Translations under genes and position numbers: made by a program
Part shown: one piece after another, positions 25,986 through 35,434 of the stretch
Position numbering within the stretch: position 1 is the first letter of the stretch
Layout: every line of letters starts with the position of its first letter
From: Mariniphaga sp041687215
GTDB taxonomy: Bacteria > Bacteroidota > Bacteroidia > Bacteroidales > Prolixibacteraceae
NCBI RefSeq assembly: GCF_041687215.1
Contig: NZ_JAWLCI010000022.1
Coordinates: 1 to 64,000, forward strand
Direction of reading: 5' to 3'
Length of the DNA: 64,000 nt
Notes under the pieces: model-generated
The model's input: the letters and a program-made list of their open reading frames with translations, nothing else
The model's database searches: none
What the model was told of the DNA's origin: nothing

Positions 25986-28900
25986 TTATAGTTGTTCCGC
26001 AAGGTCAGGAATGTTAAAATAAAATGTAGAGCCTTTTCCCGGTCCGCTTTCAACCCGGATTTTGCCACCATGTTTTTCTATAAATTTTTTACAGAGGATC
26101 AATCCCAGACCGGTACCCTGTTCGTTTTGGGTACCCGGAGTTGTAATGTTCTGGTCAAGCTGGAATAACTTATCCATGTTATTTTTGGGTATCCCAATGC
26201 CCGTATCGCTAACAGCCACAACCAATCCGGTTTTGTTTTTTGTTGCAGAAACAGAAATTTCTCCTCCGGGATGGCAGAATTTTATAGCATTTGAGATCAG
26301 ATTCCGCAAAATTGTACTTACCATCGCTTTGTCTGCATATACAACAGTTTCGGGAGGTACCACTTTATTAATCTGTACCTTTTTTTGGAAAGCAGCGTTT
26401 TCAAACATTAAAACTATTCCATCGATGAGTTCAGCAAAATTAAAAATTTCGGGAGAAAATACCATCCTGCCGGTTTGCGACTGCGCCCATTCCATCAGGT
26501 TTAAAAGTAAGTCCATTGCCCGTTTTGATGATTGATGGATTAAAGCTGCATATTCTTCCAGACTCTGGTAATTTTTCTCCTTCGCGTTTTCAACGAGCAA
26601 TTCACTAAATCCCAGAATGGAATTAAACGGACTTTTCAGGTCGTGGGCAATGATGGAGAAGAATTTGTCCTTTTCAGCATTTATTTTTTCGAGATCGCTG
26701 TTTTTAAGCTTTACCTCCTCTTCAGCCTGTTTTCTGTATGAAATTTCGGTTCTAAGTCGTTTGGTTGCACTGGCAAGCTCCTCCGCCTGATTTATGGCTT
26801 GCTGGCTTAATTTGGATTGATACAGATGAGAAGCCAGGTTTCGAATTTGGGTTAACTGTTTTTCTATGAGCCACTTTGAGAATTTATCTTTTTCAACTCC
26901 CTTTGTTTTAACCAGATCAATCGCCGGGATGCTTTTTTCCAGGTAATCAACATAGTCATTTTCCATTCGTTTCAATTTGGCGGTTGCTCCCCAGTGCTGG
27001 TAACATATATACGCCTGTTTCCAGTAATGAAATGCCAAATGGTGATTTTCCTGTTTGAACCAGAAATCATACATCCGTTCATTTGCAAACCCCTCCCATT
27101 GCAAAAAATCGTTTTCCTGAGCCGCATCTGAAGCCTTGTTGTAGTTTTGCAGGGCTTCAGCCGGATGCCCTTCAATAATGTTCAGTTCGGCAGATGCCAG
27201 TAAATATTTATGTTCAAAATTTTCAGGACAGGATTCTGCCCAGATTCGCAGTTTTTTTATTCCCTTTTTTATTTCCTTCAGCCATTTTTTTTGCTCAGGT
27301 GCTTCCTTTTCAGGATAAAGCCGGGCAAGGATAAGTATCCGTGCAAAAACATGCTCTGGCCAGGGCAGGAGTCCCTGCGTTCCTACAGTGTAAATAATGG
27401 GTTCTGTTTCGTCTGATACAACAAGTGCATCTTTATAATTGCCAAGCATAAGCAACGAAAAAGTTTTCAAAACTTTATAAATACACTTCACCTGGATATT
27501 TTTATGTGCATCAACAGATTTAAGGTAATCCCCGTCGTTCTCGATTTTTTCTATTGAATGGGGATAACTGGTTGCCGTTAAAGTTTCCATTATTTTCAAT
27601 CCTCCTGTAAACAGATCGATGGCCCACTGGTTGTGCCTGGTTTTGCTGAACTCCAGCGAACGTTTTGTTTCCAGATTAAGCGCTTCTAAAGAAACTCCCT
27701 GGTAAAACCGGCAATACATGTTGTGGCCGAAAGCATAGGCTGCATATTGCAAATTGCCCGATCGCAATCCGGTTTCATACGCATCAATGTAATCCTGCGA
27801 GCTGTATTTCAAATGTTTAAACCAGTGACGAATGGAGCTTCCAATCATCAGGTAGAAAACACTCTGTGCAGAAGGATTTGTAAATTTTTCGGTCATTAGT
27901 TGAGTGGCTACTTCTGCAAATTCTTTGGCAGAGGCATAATCATCTTCAACCCAGCCAAGCAATCCGCCAAAAGCCGTATGGCTGTACCCAACCTGCGGAA
28001 TGTTCCCGTATTTTATTGTCAGTCCAACAACAATAGGAACCATCACACTCCAAAGTTTCTGGTGTGAACGATAACACGGCGGCCCCATGGTTATCAGTAT
28101 TTTGCAAGCCGTTAACATTTCCGGGTTGCTCATAATCGGCAACTGGATTAACGATGAAATTTCTCTGTTTTTAAGTTGCTCTTTTACTTTAGCAATTTCT
28201 ATGTCGCGTGATTTATCGTAATCTTTTTCAGGCAAAATTATACCGAGCGCTTCTAATGCAGATTTCCCGGCTGCAATTGCTTCTGGATAACGTGCCTGCA
28301 ATGTATATTGAACAATTAGAATATTGTATGCTTCCGCTTTTTCAACTGCGTTTTGTGCGTTTTTAACTGCCTGGTGGACGCATTGTTCTGCAATTTTCTG
28401 ATCGCCCTCCAGAAATTCGCAAACCGCCCGTTCGGTTAAATAATTCATTAACAGTTGATGGTTTTGTTTCCACATCCACTCAGAAAAACCTTTTTTCTCT
28501 AAAATTTTTTCTGCCCTGCGGTAGAAGTGTAACGCTGCCGAATAGGCAATTGCGGCGTAGGCTTTTCTGGCCGACTGAATGTTTAGCCTGAATAACTCTT
28601 CACATTCGCCGGTATTTTCAATTTGGTCTATCCCGGCATTTAAATCGTTAACAACCTCAAAGAGGCGCTCGTTTAACTGCCCCGGAGATAATTTTGCCAA
28701 TAGTAATTTGCCTGTTTCAGATAAAATTTTGCTGTGGTCCTCCTCTCCAATCAATTGAAATGCCGCCTGCTGCAGCCGGTCGTGGCGAAAAACATAAAAA
28801 TCAGTTTCCGGCTCATCCTGACCGGTGGCCCATTTCTGAATCAATTTTAACGGAATGGCAAATTCTTTGGCTTCGGGTGAGTTTAAAATGGATTTGCATT

Positions 28901-29957
28901 CTTCCAAATTAAAACCACTGATAATTTCAAGGTTTTTTACATGAAACCGGTTTCCCAAACATGCCGCCAGCGAAAATAATTTTTGAGTGTGCTGGTCCAT
29001 TTGCTGAAATTTGCGCACAAATAAACCGACAACATTTTCAGGAAACTCACTTCCATTTTCCAGATCGGTTTTCCATTTCCATCTGGATTCCGATTCATTG
29101 AACCAGAGTAGTTTAAAGTCTGCCAAATAGTGTATGGCAGCGTGTACAAAAAACGGGTTTCCCAACGTTTTTTTATGAATAACGGCAGCCAGTTTTTCAA
29201 TATCTTTTGCGGCAGGTTGCAACGTATCTTCCAAAATGTTTTGCACGTCTGATTGGGTCAGGTTGCTAACCTTTAACCGGTTTAAGATTATATTATTGCG
29301 TTTTAATTCTTCCAGTGTTGCTGTTAACGGATGGCTGGAATTTACCTCATTATCGCGATAGGAAAGTATGACCAGAATGTACCGTAATGTTTTTCCAACC
29401 TCCAGTTGTTTAAGCAGTTCCAGTGAGGCTGTGTCTGCCCATTGCCAGTCGTCGAGAAACAATACCAGCGGATGCTCCGGTTTGCATATTACATTTAAAA
29501 ACTTTCGCAAAACATCGGTGAAACGATACCGTGCCTCCTGCGGACTGATTTCGCCAAGAGGAGGTTGCGCCCCAAGCAGCAGTTCAAATTCACTCACCAA
29601 ATCGATTAATACCTGGCCCTGCGAACCAACGGCATCAAGAATTTCAGTTGTATATTGTTCGCGGATGAATTCATCCTCTGCAAGAATGATATGACAAAGT
29701 GTTCTCAGCGCCTGCCGAAAAGCAAAATAGGGGATGTTTTGTTGAAACTGCTCGAACTTTCCGCTTACAAAAAAGCCGTTCTCGTTTTTAACAGGTGTTT
29801 CAAGTTCCTGGACCAGCGCAGTTTTTCCAACGCCGGAAGTTCCCGGCACAGTTAATATTTCACCAATTCCTTTGGTTATTCTTTCGAATGATTCAAATAA
29901 AATTTCGATCTCTTTCTCCCGACCATAAAGGTTTTTAGGAATTTCTATACTTTTCAT
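25986..29957 (-). CDS. AAA ATPase / TPR / histidine kinase fusion
   Basis: 1323 residues. N-terminal AAA/STAND ATPase: Walker A GTSGVGKT at 39-46, Walker B LVLFLDDWQWAD near residue 165. Then about 600 residues of helical TPR-like repeats, a coiled coil (about 1040-1090), HisKA with His1105 in IIAHDLKSPF, and HATPase_c to the end (N box NLISNAIKF, G boxes DTGIGIP and GTGLGLIL). Usual relatives start with a Ser/Thr kinase domain; here it is absent and the protein begins at the ATPase. A large cytosolic signalling hub of unknown input. Single gene on the minus strand. Confidence 0.9.
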   Translation of the reverse strand: MKSIEIPKNLYGREKEIEILFESFERITKGIGEILTVPGTSGVGKTALVQELETPVKNENGFFVSGKFEQFQQNIPYFAFRQALRTLCHIILAEDEFIREQYTTEILDAVGSQGQVLIDLVSEFELLLGAQPPLGEISPQEARYRFTDVLRKFLNVICKPEHPLVLFLDDWQWADTASLELLKQLEVGKTLRYILVILSYRDNEVNSSHPLTATLEELKRNNIILNRLKVSNLTQSDVQNILEDTLQPAAKDIEKLAAVIHKKTLGNPFFVHAAIHYLADFKLLWFNESESRWKWKTDLENGSEFPENVVGLFVRKFQQMDQHTQKLFSLAACLGNRFHVKNLEIISGFNLEECKSILNSPEAKEFAIPLKLIQKWATGQDEPETDFYVFRHDRLQQAAFQLIGEEDHSKILSETGKLLLAKLSPGQLNERLFEVVNDLNAGIDQIENTGECEELFRLNIQSARKAYAAIAYSAALHFYRRAEKILEKKGFSEWMWKQNHQLLMNYLTERAVCEFLEGDQKIAEQCVHQAVKNAQNAVEKAEAYNILIVQYTLQARYPEAIAAGKSALEALGIILPEKDYDKSRDIEIAKVKEQLKNREISSLIQLPIMSNPEMLTACKILITMGPPCYRSHQKLWSVMVPIVVGLTIKYGNIPQVGYSHTAFGGLLGWVEDDYASAKEFAEVATQLMTEKFTNPSAQSVFYLMIGSSIRHWFKHLKYSSQDYIDAYETGLRSGNLQYAAYAFGHNMYCRFYQGVSLEALNLETKRSLEFSKTRHNQWAIDLFTGGLKIMETLTATSYPHSIEKIENDGDYLKSVDAHKNIQVKCIYKVLKTFSLLMLGNYKDALVVSDETEPIIYTVGTQGLLPWPEHVFARILILARLYPEKEAPEQKKWLKEIKKGIKKLRIWAESCPENFEHKYLLASAELNIIEGHPAEALQNYNKASDAAQENDFLQWEGFANERMYDFWFKQENHHLAFHYWKQAYICYQHWGATAKLKRMENDYVDYLEKSIPAIDLVKTKGVEKDKFSKWLIEKQLTQIRNLASHLYQSKLSQQAINQAEELASATKRLRTEISYRKQAEEEVKLKNSDLEKINAEKDKFFSIIAHDLKSPFNSILGFSELLVENAKEKNYQSLEEYAALIHQSSKRAMDLLLNLMEWAQSQTGRMVFSPEIFNFAELIDGIVLMFENAAFQKKVQINKVVPPETVVYADKAMVSTILRNLISNAIKFCHPGGEISVSATKNKTGLVVAVSDTGIGIPKNNMDKLFQLDQNITTPGTQNEQGTGLGLILCKKFIEKHGGKIRVESGPGKGSTFYFNIPDLAEQL

Positions 29958-30094
29958 TTAATAAATTGCCCATTTGTATTTACGCAATTTCAATATTTAT
30001 GTTAATACTAATTTATTCAACATAAAATAAGCTAATGAGTTCATGTAAAAATTTTTTATTTGGTTTGCTCTGATTCATACATTTTTTTCATTCT

Positions 30095-33000
30095 CTAATT
30101 TAAAAACAATTTTCCTTTGCCAAACGAATCAAGTGAGAAAACAAAACGAATCCTGTTTTTAAATGTTTCGGTGGCGGAGTCAATGTTTTTGGACACCAGC
30201 AACGGAACATAAATTTCGAAAATATTTCCGATACCTGTCTTTAAGCCTGCTTCAAAGAAAACGGGAGAATTGTTTCTGCTGCCAAAACCTTTATCGTTTA
30301 AAAGCAAATTAACAAAAGGTTTTACGGGCAACCGGCTGGTTTTGCCAGGCAAGCTGCTTGTTAAAGACAAGGAAACCAGCCCACAGCTGTAGCCCAGGCT
30401 GTCGTTTATCGGCGACACCAAACCGCCTTCGGAAAGGCTCATTTGCCGCGACCAGAAACTGGTTGGAAAAACCGCAAAACGATCGGGGTACGTTCCCTCG
30501 TAAAGATACAATTCACGGCCACTCCGTCCGCCGGGTGAAAAAGCGTAAAAAGGAATTTCCGAATCCTCTTTCAACATGATTCCTGCAAATAACCGGATAT
30601 CCAACCCGTTATCTTGTCCGTAGTAACTAAGTCTGTAATTGAGTTCAACCGAAACTTTCTGGTGCGATTTCCCGGATTCAAAATCGGCCAGCAGGGAAAA
30701 TGGATTCATCAAACTGTTCCGTTCAAACTGGTAACCAAATTGCAGGTAAGAATTCATTTGAGCTTTCTCCGACTGTTCAATCTGATGCAGGCTGGAAGCG
30801 GCAATGTAATTCCCAAACACTTTTTGGGTTATCGGGGAAGTCATGTCCCGGTTTCTGAAATATAAATCAACACCGGTTTTTACCTTTTGGTAGTTTTGAT
30901 TGCCCGGCGCTCCAAATTGGGTTCCTTCCAAAGAAATAGCGGCGAGCCTGATAAATTTATCATAAGATGTAATATTGAAACTTATCTTACCAAACCCCGC
31001 CAAATCTTTATTGCCAAATGCATAAAACGGCATCACAAAATATTCCACAGGTTTTGGAATGATGAAGCCGTTGTGAAACGCCATCCCCAGCATAAAACCG
31101 TTTTCCCTGGACCAATTAACTGCCGGCAAATACATCAGGGTAAGTTTTTCGGGATCATCAACGGTAAAGAGGAGTTGGGTTTGAATGGGATCAGCCTTTG
31201 GGAAAGGACCGTTTTTTTGAATATTGTTGTTCATTCTGAAAATTTCGGGCATAACATGTCCGGGGTCGATTTTTATTTCTGAATAATCACCTTCGGGCAA
31301 TTCAATCCATTTTTCATTCGCAAATCCATCCACCCATTTTTCGAAATAAATTGAATCTCCGGTCATGCCGGCTATGACCAGTGGTGAAACCAGTTCTCCC
31401 TCGTTTTTTACAAGCAGTTTTTGATTCTCCAGCCGAGCCATTTTATAGTCCAGCCGTTGGGTTGTTCCCAATAAATCATCGAAAAACCAGGTTAAATCTT
31501 TGTCGGTAACGTTTTCCAATACAATGCGCAAATCGTTGGGGTGGGGGTGCATGAATTTCCAATTTTGATAATATTCGCGCATGGTGGCATCAAAAAGCGA
31601 GTCGCCGAGTGAAGCCCGCAGGTAATTAAAAGCTGTAGCGGCTTTATTGTAAAGAATGATGCCATAATTCAAATCGCTGTATCCGGTTGCCGGCAGGTTG
31701 ATGGGCTGCTCGAGGTTGTTGCGGGCCTGAACCAGCCATTCCAGTTCCTGCATATGTTCCACAGGCAAATGGTCGATGTTTAAAAAGCTTGCCAGTTTCC
31801 AGTTTTTAAAATAAACCTGCCAAAGTTTCTTGAGGGGGTATTTTTCCTTCATGTACCTTGCGGTAAAAGCACTTACTATTCCTTCGTCCAAGAACGGATA
31901 TTTCCTTTCATTGGTGGCCACTGCGCTATAAAACCAGTTATGTAAAATTTCGTGGACAAGCACTTCGTCAAGCGAGTAAGCATCTTCGGCAAGGCCAATT
32001 ACGGTAATACCCGGATATTCCATCCCGTAACCGGCGCTCAGGGCGCTTTGAACTGCTGTGAAACTTTCATACGGATAATCGCCAATTTTTTCTGAAGCCC
32101 ATAAAATCACATCATTAACATAATCCAGGGCGTCTTTCCAAAGATTTGACTGCCGGTTGGTAAACATCGTCCAGGTGGTTACTTCCCTTCCCGAACCGGG
32201 GAGGCTCACTTTTCCTTTCATTACATTAAACCGCTTATCGGCAAACCAGGCAAAATCATGCACGTTGCTGGCCATGTAATGAAGTGTTTTTAAATGTTTT
32301 GATGAAACCGGGAAAGGAACACTCCCAATGTGCGAAGCAATTACCCATGAGGTGTCGGCGGCAAGTTTTTCGAGTTTTTCAATTTCACTTTGGTTTTGAA
32401 GGTTTCCGGTTGCACCTACAATATAATTTTCAGGCAACGTAATGTTCACCTCAAAACGGCCAAATTCGGAAAAAAACTCCCCCTGATCGAGATACGACAT
32501 TTGGTGCCAGCCATTCCGATCATAAACTGCCGGTTTGGGATACCATTGCGAAATTTGATAGGATTCGCCGATATGGCCTAACCTTGAGGTCACTCCTTTG
32601 GGAATTTTTACGCGGAAAGGAGTCGTAATATTGATGGTGTCGCCGGATTTCAGGGGTTCGTTCAGGTCAATCCGGCAAATGTCGGGCTGGCCGGGCAATA
32701 AATTCCACTGAACCTGTCTGTCGTTTACTTTAAAGTCCAGCGAATCAATAAATCCGCGCAATTCCGGGTCATCGAACAACTTCGACTTCCCGTTCGTCCG
32801 GAACACTTGTTTGGCCAGAGGGGTGTTGTTATTTGAATAGCCATTGGGCCACAAATGAAAATACAGAAAATGAAGCGTGTCGGGAGAATGGTTGATGTAT
32901 TCTGTTTTTTCGAATGCTTGAAGTTCGTGGAGACTATCCTTGAGCGAAACATTAATTTCAAAATTAACTTCCTGCTGAAAATACGCCTGAGAAGAGGCCA

Positions 33001-33106
33001 AATAAAATGTCAGGAAAACAAACATGGAAATGAAAAATACCCTCCGAATGAAAAAAATGCCGAGAGGTATTTTCAGGTTATTTTTTATTGAAAGGATTCC
33101 TGCCAT
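30095..33106 (-). CDS. M1-family metallopeptidase with outer-membrane-like C-terminal domain
   Basis: 1003 residues. An N-terminal hydrophobic segment (about 22-40) acts as signal peptide. The M1 catalytic domain has GMEYPG at 361-366, zinc motif HEILH at 385-389 and third ligand Glu408. The C-terminal third (about 650-1003) is beta-strand rich (YLQFGYQFERN and similar), resembling a barrel, as in other Bacteroidota M1 proteins. It would cleave N-terminal residues of peptides in the periplasm or at the outer membrane. Alone on its strand; nothing unusual in the 137-bp gap upstream of the AAA gene. Confidence 0.9.
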   Translation of the reverse strand: MAGILSIKNNLKIPLGIFFIRRVFFISMFVFLTFYLASSQAYFQQEVNFEINVSLKDSLHELQAFEKTEYINHSPDTLHFLYFHLWPNGYSNNNTPLAKQVFRTNGKSKLFDDPELRGFIDSLDFKVNDRQVQWNLLPGQPDICRIDLNEPLKSGDTINITTPFRVKIPKGVTSRLGHIGESYQISQWYPKPAVYDRNGWHQMSYLDQGEFFSEFGRFEVNITLPENYIVGATGNLQNQSEIEKLEKLAADTSWVIASHIGSVPFPVSSKHLKTLHYMASNVHDFAWFADKRFNVMKGKVSLPGSGREVTTWTMFTNRQSNLWKDALDYVNDVILWASEKIGDYPYESFTAVQSALSAGYGMEYPGITVIGLAEDAYSLDEVLVHEILHNWFYSAVATNERKYPFLDEGIVSAFTARYMKEKYPLKKLWQVYFKNWKLASFLNIDHLPVEHMQELEWLVQARNNLEQPINLPATGYSDLNYGIILYNKAATAFNYLRASLGDSLFDATMREYYQNWKFMHPHPNDLRIVLENVTDKDLTWFFDDLLGTTQRLDYKMARLENQKLLVKNEGELVSPLVIAGMTGDSIYFEKWVDGFANEKWIELPEGDYSEIKIDPGHVMPEIFRMNNNIQKNGPFPKADPIQTQLLFTVDDPEKLTLMYLPAVNWSRENGFMLGMAFHNGFIIPKPVEYFVMPFYAFGNKDLAGFGKISFNITSYDKFIRLAAISLEGTQFGAPGNQNYQKVKTGVDLYFRNRDMTSPITQKVFGNYIAASSLHQIEQSEKAQMNSYLQFGYQFERNSLMNPFSLLADFESGKSHQKVSVELNYRLSYYGQDNGLDIRLFAGIMLKEDSEIPFYAFSPGGRSGRELYLYEGTYPDRFAVFPTSFWSRQMSLSEGGLVSPINDSLGYSCGLVSLSLTSSLPGKTSRLPVKPFVNLLLNDKGFGSRNNSPVFFEAGLKTGIGNIFEIYVPLLVSKNIDSATETFKNRIRFVFSLDSFGKGKLFLN

Positions 33107-33256
33107 GGTTTTTTATTTGGCGAAGAGGAAAATTTTAATTGAATCAACCTTTTGTCAAAAAACTTAAAATGTTTATTTACAGATGTTTTGATTCCCAAGG
33201 TGTCGAATGGTTACTAGAATTAATTTTCTTATATACAATTTCTGATATAGAATAAA

Positions 33257-33305
33257 CAAAAAAAATTTGTGCATCCTTATAAAAAGGAATTGCACAAATT
33301 TTTTA
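33257..33305 (-). terminator. Intrinsic terminator of the 33315-33650 gene
   Basis: Stem AAAAAATTTGTGCA (33260-33273) with TGCACAAATTTTTT (33291-33304), extended by an inner TCCTT/AAGGA pairing; 10 bases after the stop. It could also serve the opposite strand. Confidence 0.85.
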
Positions 33306-33314
33306 CTACCTCGA

Positions 33315-33650
33315 TTAAACCAATAAAAGTACCAAAATGATAATTAAAAGAAGCGTAGCGCCACCAATGTAAACCGTTCCGCCGGCTTTTTTCACATCTT
33401 TTTTCATTTCCTTCAGCTCACTTTTCAGTTCGCTTTTTTCTTCACCTGTCAGGTCGCTTTTATCCATTTTACGGATTTCTTCAACACGTTTGGTAATACG
33501 GTCAATTTCTTCATCAGTCAGTTTGTTTTCCGTTTTCACGGGAACAGCCAATTTGTCTGAATCAGCAGTTTTGTCGTTTTTACTGGCGAAAGCTATTGTT
33601 GAGCTCAAAACAAACACCAGTGCAAACACGAAAAAAATAATTCTTTTCAT
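33315..33650 (-). CDS. Small exported stress-associated protein with C-terminal membrane helix
   Basis: 111 residues from ATG 33650. This start (MKRIIFFVFALVFVLSSTIAFA, a signal peptide) is chosen over the upstream ATG 33680, because 33680 lies inside the -7 box of promoter copy F. The middle is a charged helix (LTDEEIDRITKRVEEI, LTGEEKSELKSELKEMKKDV), and residues about 94-111 are a membrane helix ending LVLLLV. Family not recognised. It is in the direct-repeat regulon and has its own terminator, so it is a single-gene unit. Confidence 0.8.
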   Translation of the reverse strand: MKRIIFFVFALVFVLSSTIAFASKNDKTADSDKLAVPVKTENKLTDEEIDRITKRVEEIRKMDKSDLTGEEKSELKSELKEMKKDVKKAGGTVYIGGATLLLIIILVLLLV

Positions 33651-33677
33651 TTTGTGATATTTAAATATTAATATATC

Positions 33678-33747
33678 CAAAGATACCGGATAAAAACACC
33701 TTACTTGTTACACAATTCAGGATAAGAGTTACATCATTCACACATTT
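33678..33747 (-). promoter_or_regulatory. Direct-repeat promoter element, copy F (upstream of the 33315-33650 gene)
   Basis: Half-sites at 33708-33747 (minus strand GTGTGAATGATGTAA, then GAATTGTGTAA), 21 bp period, 22 bp spacer, perfect -7 box TATCTTTG at 33678-33685. Confidence 0.85.
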
Positions 33748-33824
33748 CAGATTTTTGAGGGTGCTGTAATTTGTTCAAAAACAGGGGGAAAATCAGGACA
33801 TTTTCAGGAATAACCTTTTTGTTG

Positions 33825-35303
33825 TTAATTCTGTTTCGAATTTTTCAACTCATTTAAAAGCTCGCGTAAATTAACTGTTGCATAGGTTGATGCATAATCC
33901 GACATGGCATAAGGGATAACCAGTTCATCGTTATGAATCATCGACCCGCAGGAATAAACCACGTTGGGAACATATCCCTCCCGTTCTTCGGTGTTGGGAA
34001 CCAGCAGGGGATTTTTTAACCTTCCGATTTCCTTCTCCGGGTTTTTGATGTCGAACAATGAGGCTCCCAAAGTATATTCGCGCATGGGGCCAACTCCATG
34101 GGTTATCACCAACCAGCCTTCTTCAGTTTCTATGGGAGAACCTCCATTGCCAATCTGAATAAATTCCCAGGGAAATTCAGGTTGCTGTAATAGTTTGGCT
34201 TCGCGCCAGATGTTGATATTATCAGAATAAGAAATGTAATTATTGGACCCATCCAACCGGCACAGCATGGTATATTTCCCGTTCACTTTGCGGGGGAAAA
34301 GTGCCATCCCCTTGTTTTGGGCAATTTCACCATGAAGCGGCAATATTTTAAAATGATAAAAATCACGGGTTTCAAGCATTTTTGGTAATATGGTGGTTCC
34401 ATCGTAGGCAGTATAAGTAGCATAATAAATGATATCACCGTTATCTTCCGTGAATTTAACAAAGCGGGCATCTTCAATTCCGTTCTTTTCATTTACCGAA
34501 ACCGGAAAAATGACCCGTTCAGAAATGTTGGTATCCAGTGAAAATTGAAGTTCGTAATGCGACAGAGCCAACCACATGATTTGATTGTACAGCATTTCTT
34601 TATCTGCGGCCAGATGAAGCGAACTCCTTGCATCTTTTATACAATCCCGGAGTTCTCCATAAGTAAATGTATCGTTTAGTTTATCAAGGATTAAATTGGA
34701 CGGAATAAGGGAATGAAAATCTTTCATTTCATCGAGCTTGCTTTTAAAGAAGCTTTTATCGTAAATATGCTTTCTTATATGTTGAGCTTCTTCCAGCTTA
34801 TTACCAAACGGTTCAACAGAAAGGTTGTTGTTTTTATCCAATACACCGGTGCGAAAAACTATGGACGAAATATGGCCTTCTCCGGTTGCCCTGAAACTGA
34901 TTATCACTCTTTTTTCGTCTGTACCTGTTTCCGACTGATCGGGGTGTTCAACCACAGATGGATTAAAAAAAGCTGCCGCTTCAATGGAATACTCCATCGT
35001 AAAATAAGAGCCGATTAATATTTTTTGATATATAGTGAGTGATTCAGGGGAAACATCCAATGTTTTTAAAAGATCGGAGATTTTGTTAAAGTGTTTTTCA
35101 AATATTTTAGAGATATTTCTATGGCGCAGTGAGTAATCCCTTAAAATGGGATTTAATGCCTGTACTGCTGATTCTTCATTCATTTTGAGCACAGAACGGA
35201 TGGTATTTAGTGCCCTTTCGTTGCCGGTATAAAGGAACCGGGCAATTACCCTCGATGAATCCGGAAGAAATTTAATATTCTTCCTGTTTACAGCAACTTG
35301 CAT
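33825..35303 (-). CDS. GH130-family glycoside phosphorylase or hydrolase
   Basis: 492 residues with a five-bladed propeller pattern of GH130: NGIEDARFVKF (the E-D-x-R substrate motif), then YATYTAYDG, KGMALFPRKVNGKY, and GNGGSPIETEEGWL. The family acts on beta-mannosides. Members with an extended helical N-terminus (here about 170 residues) include both phosphorylases and hydrolases, so the reaction cannot be fixed. No signal peptide, so cytosolic. Its neighbours are not other carbohydrate genes; a perfect polysaccharide locus is not seen. Confidence 0.85.
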   Translation of the reverse strand: MQVAVNRKNIKFLPDSSRVIARFLYTGNERALNTIRSVLKMNEESAVQALNPILRDYSLRHRNISKIFEKHFNKISDLLKTLDVSPESLTIYQKILIGSYFTMEYSIEAAAFFNPSVVEHPDQSETGTDEKRVIISFRATGEGHISSIVFRTGVLDKNNNLSVEPFGNKLEEAQHIRKHIYDKSFFKSKLDEMKDFHSLIPSNLILDKLNDTFTYGELRDCIKDARSSLHLAADKEMLYNQIMWLALSHYELQFSLDTNISERVIFPVSVNEKNGIEDARFVKFTEDNGDIIYYATYTAYDGTTILPKMLETRDFYHFKILPLHGEIAQNKGMALFPRKVNGKYTMLCRLDGSNNYISYSDNINIWREAKLLQQPEFPWEFIQIGNGGSPIETEEGWLVITHGVGPMREYTLGASLFDIKNPEKEIGRLKNPLLVPNTEEREGYVPNVVYSCGSMIHNDELVIPYAMSDYASTYATVNLRELLNELKNSKQN

Positions 35304-35434
35304 TTAATATCAGTCTTTAAATTTTTCTAAAGGTAGTTGCTTAAATTGGATAAATGCTTATGATTTAAGAATAACCGCAATATCGACGGCTGAATAATTC
35401 AGTGTTAGCAGGAAAACGCAATACTGTTTTTTCA

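Noticed and set aside
30095..33106. Two-gene fusion by sequencing error (peptidase plus barrel)
   Set aside because: One continuous frame without a break; M1 proteins of Bacteroidota with a C-terminal beta-rich part are of this length.
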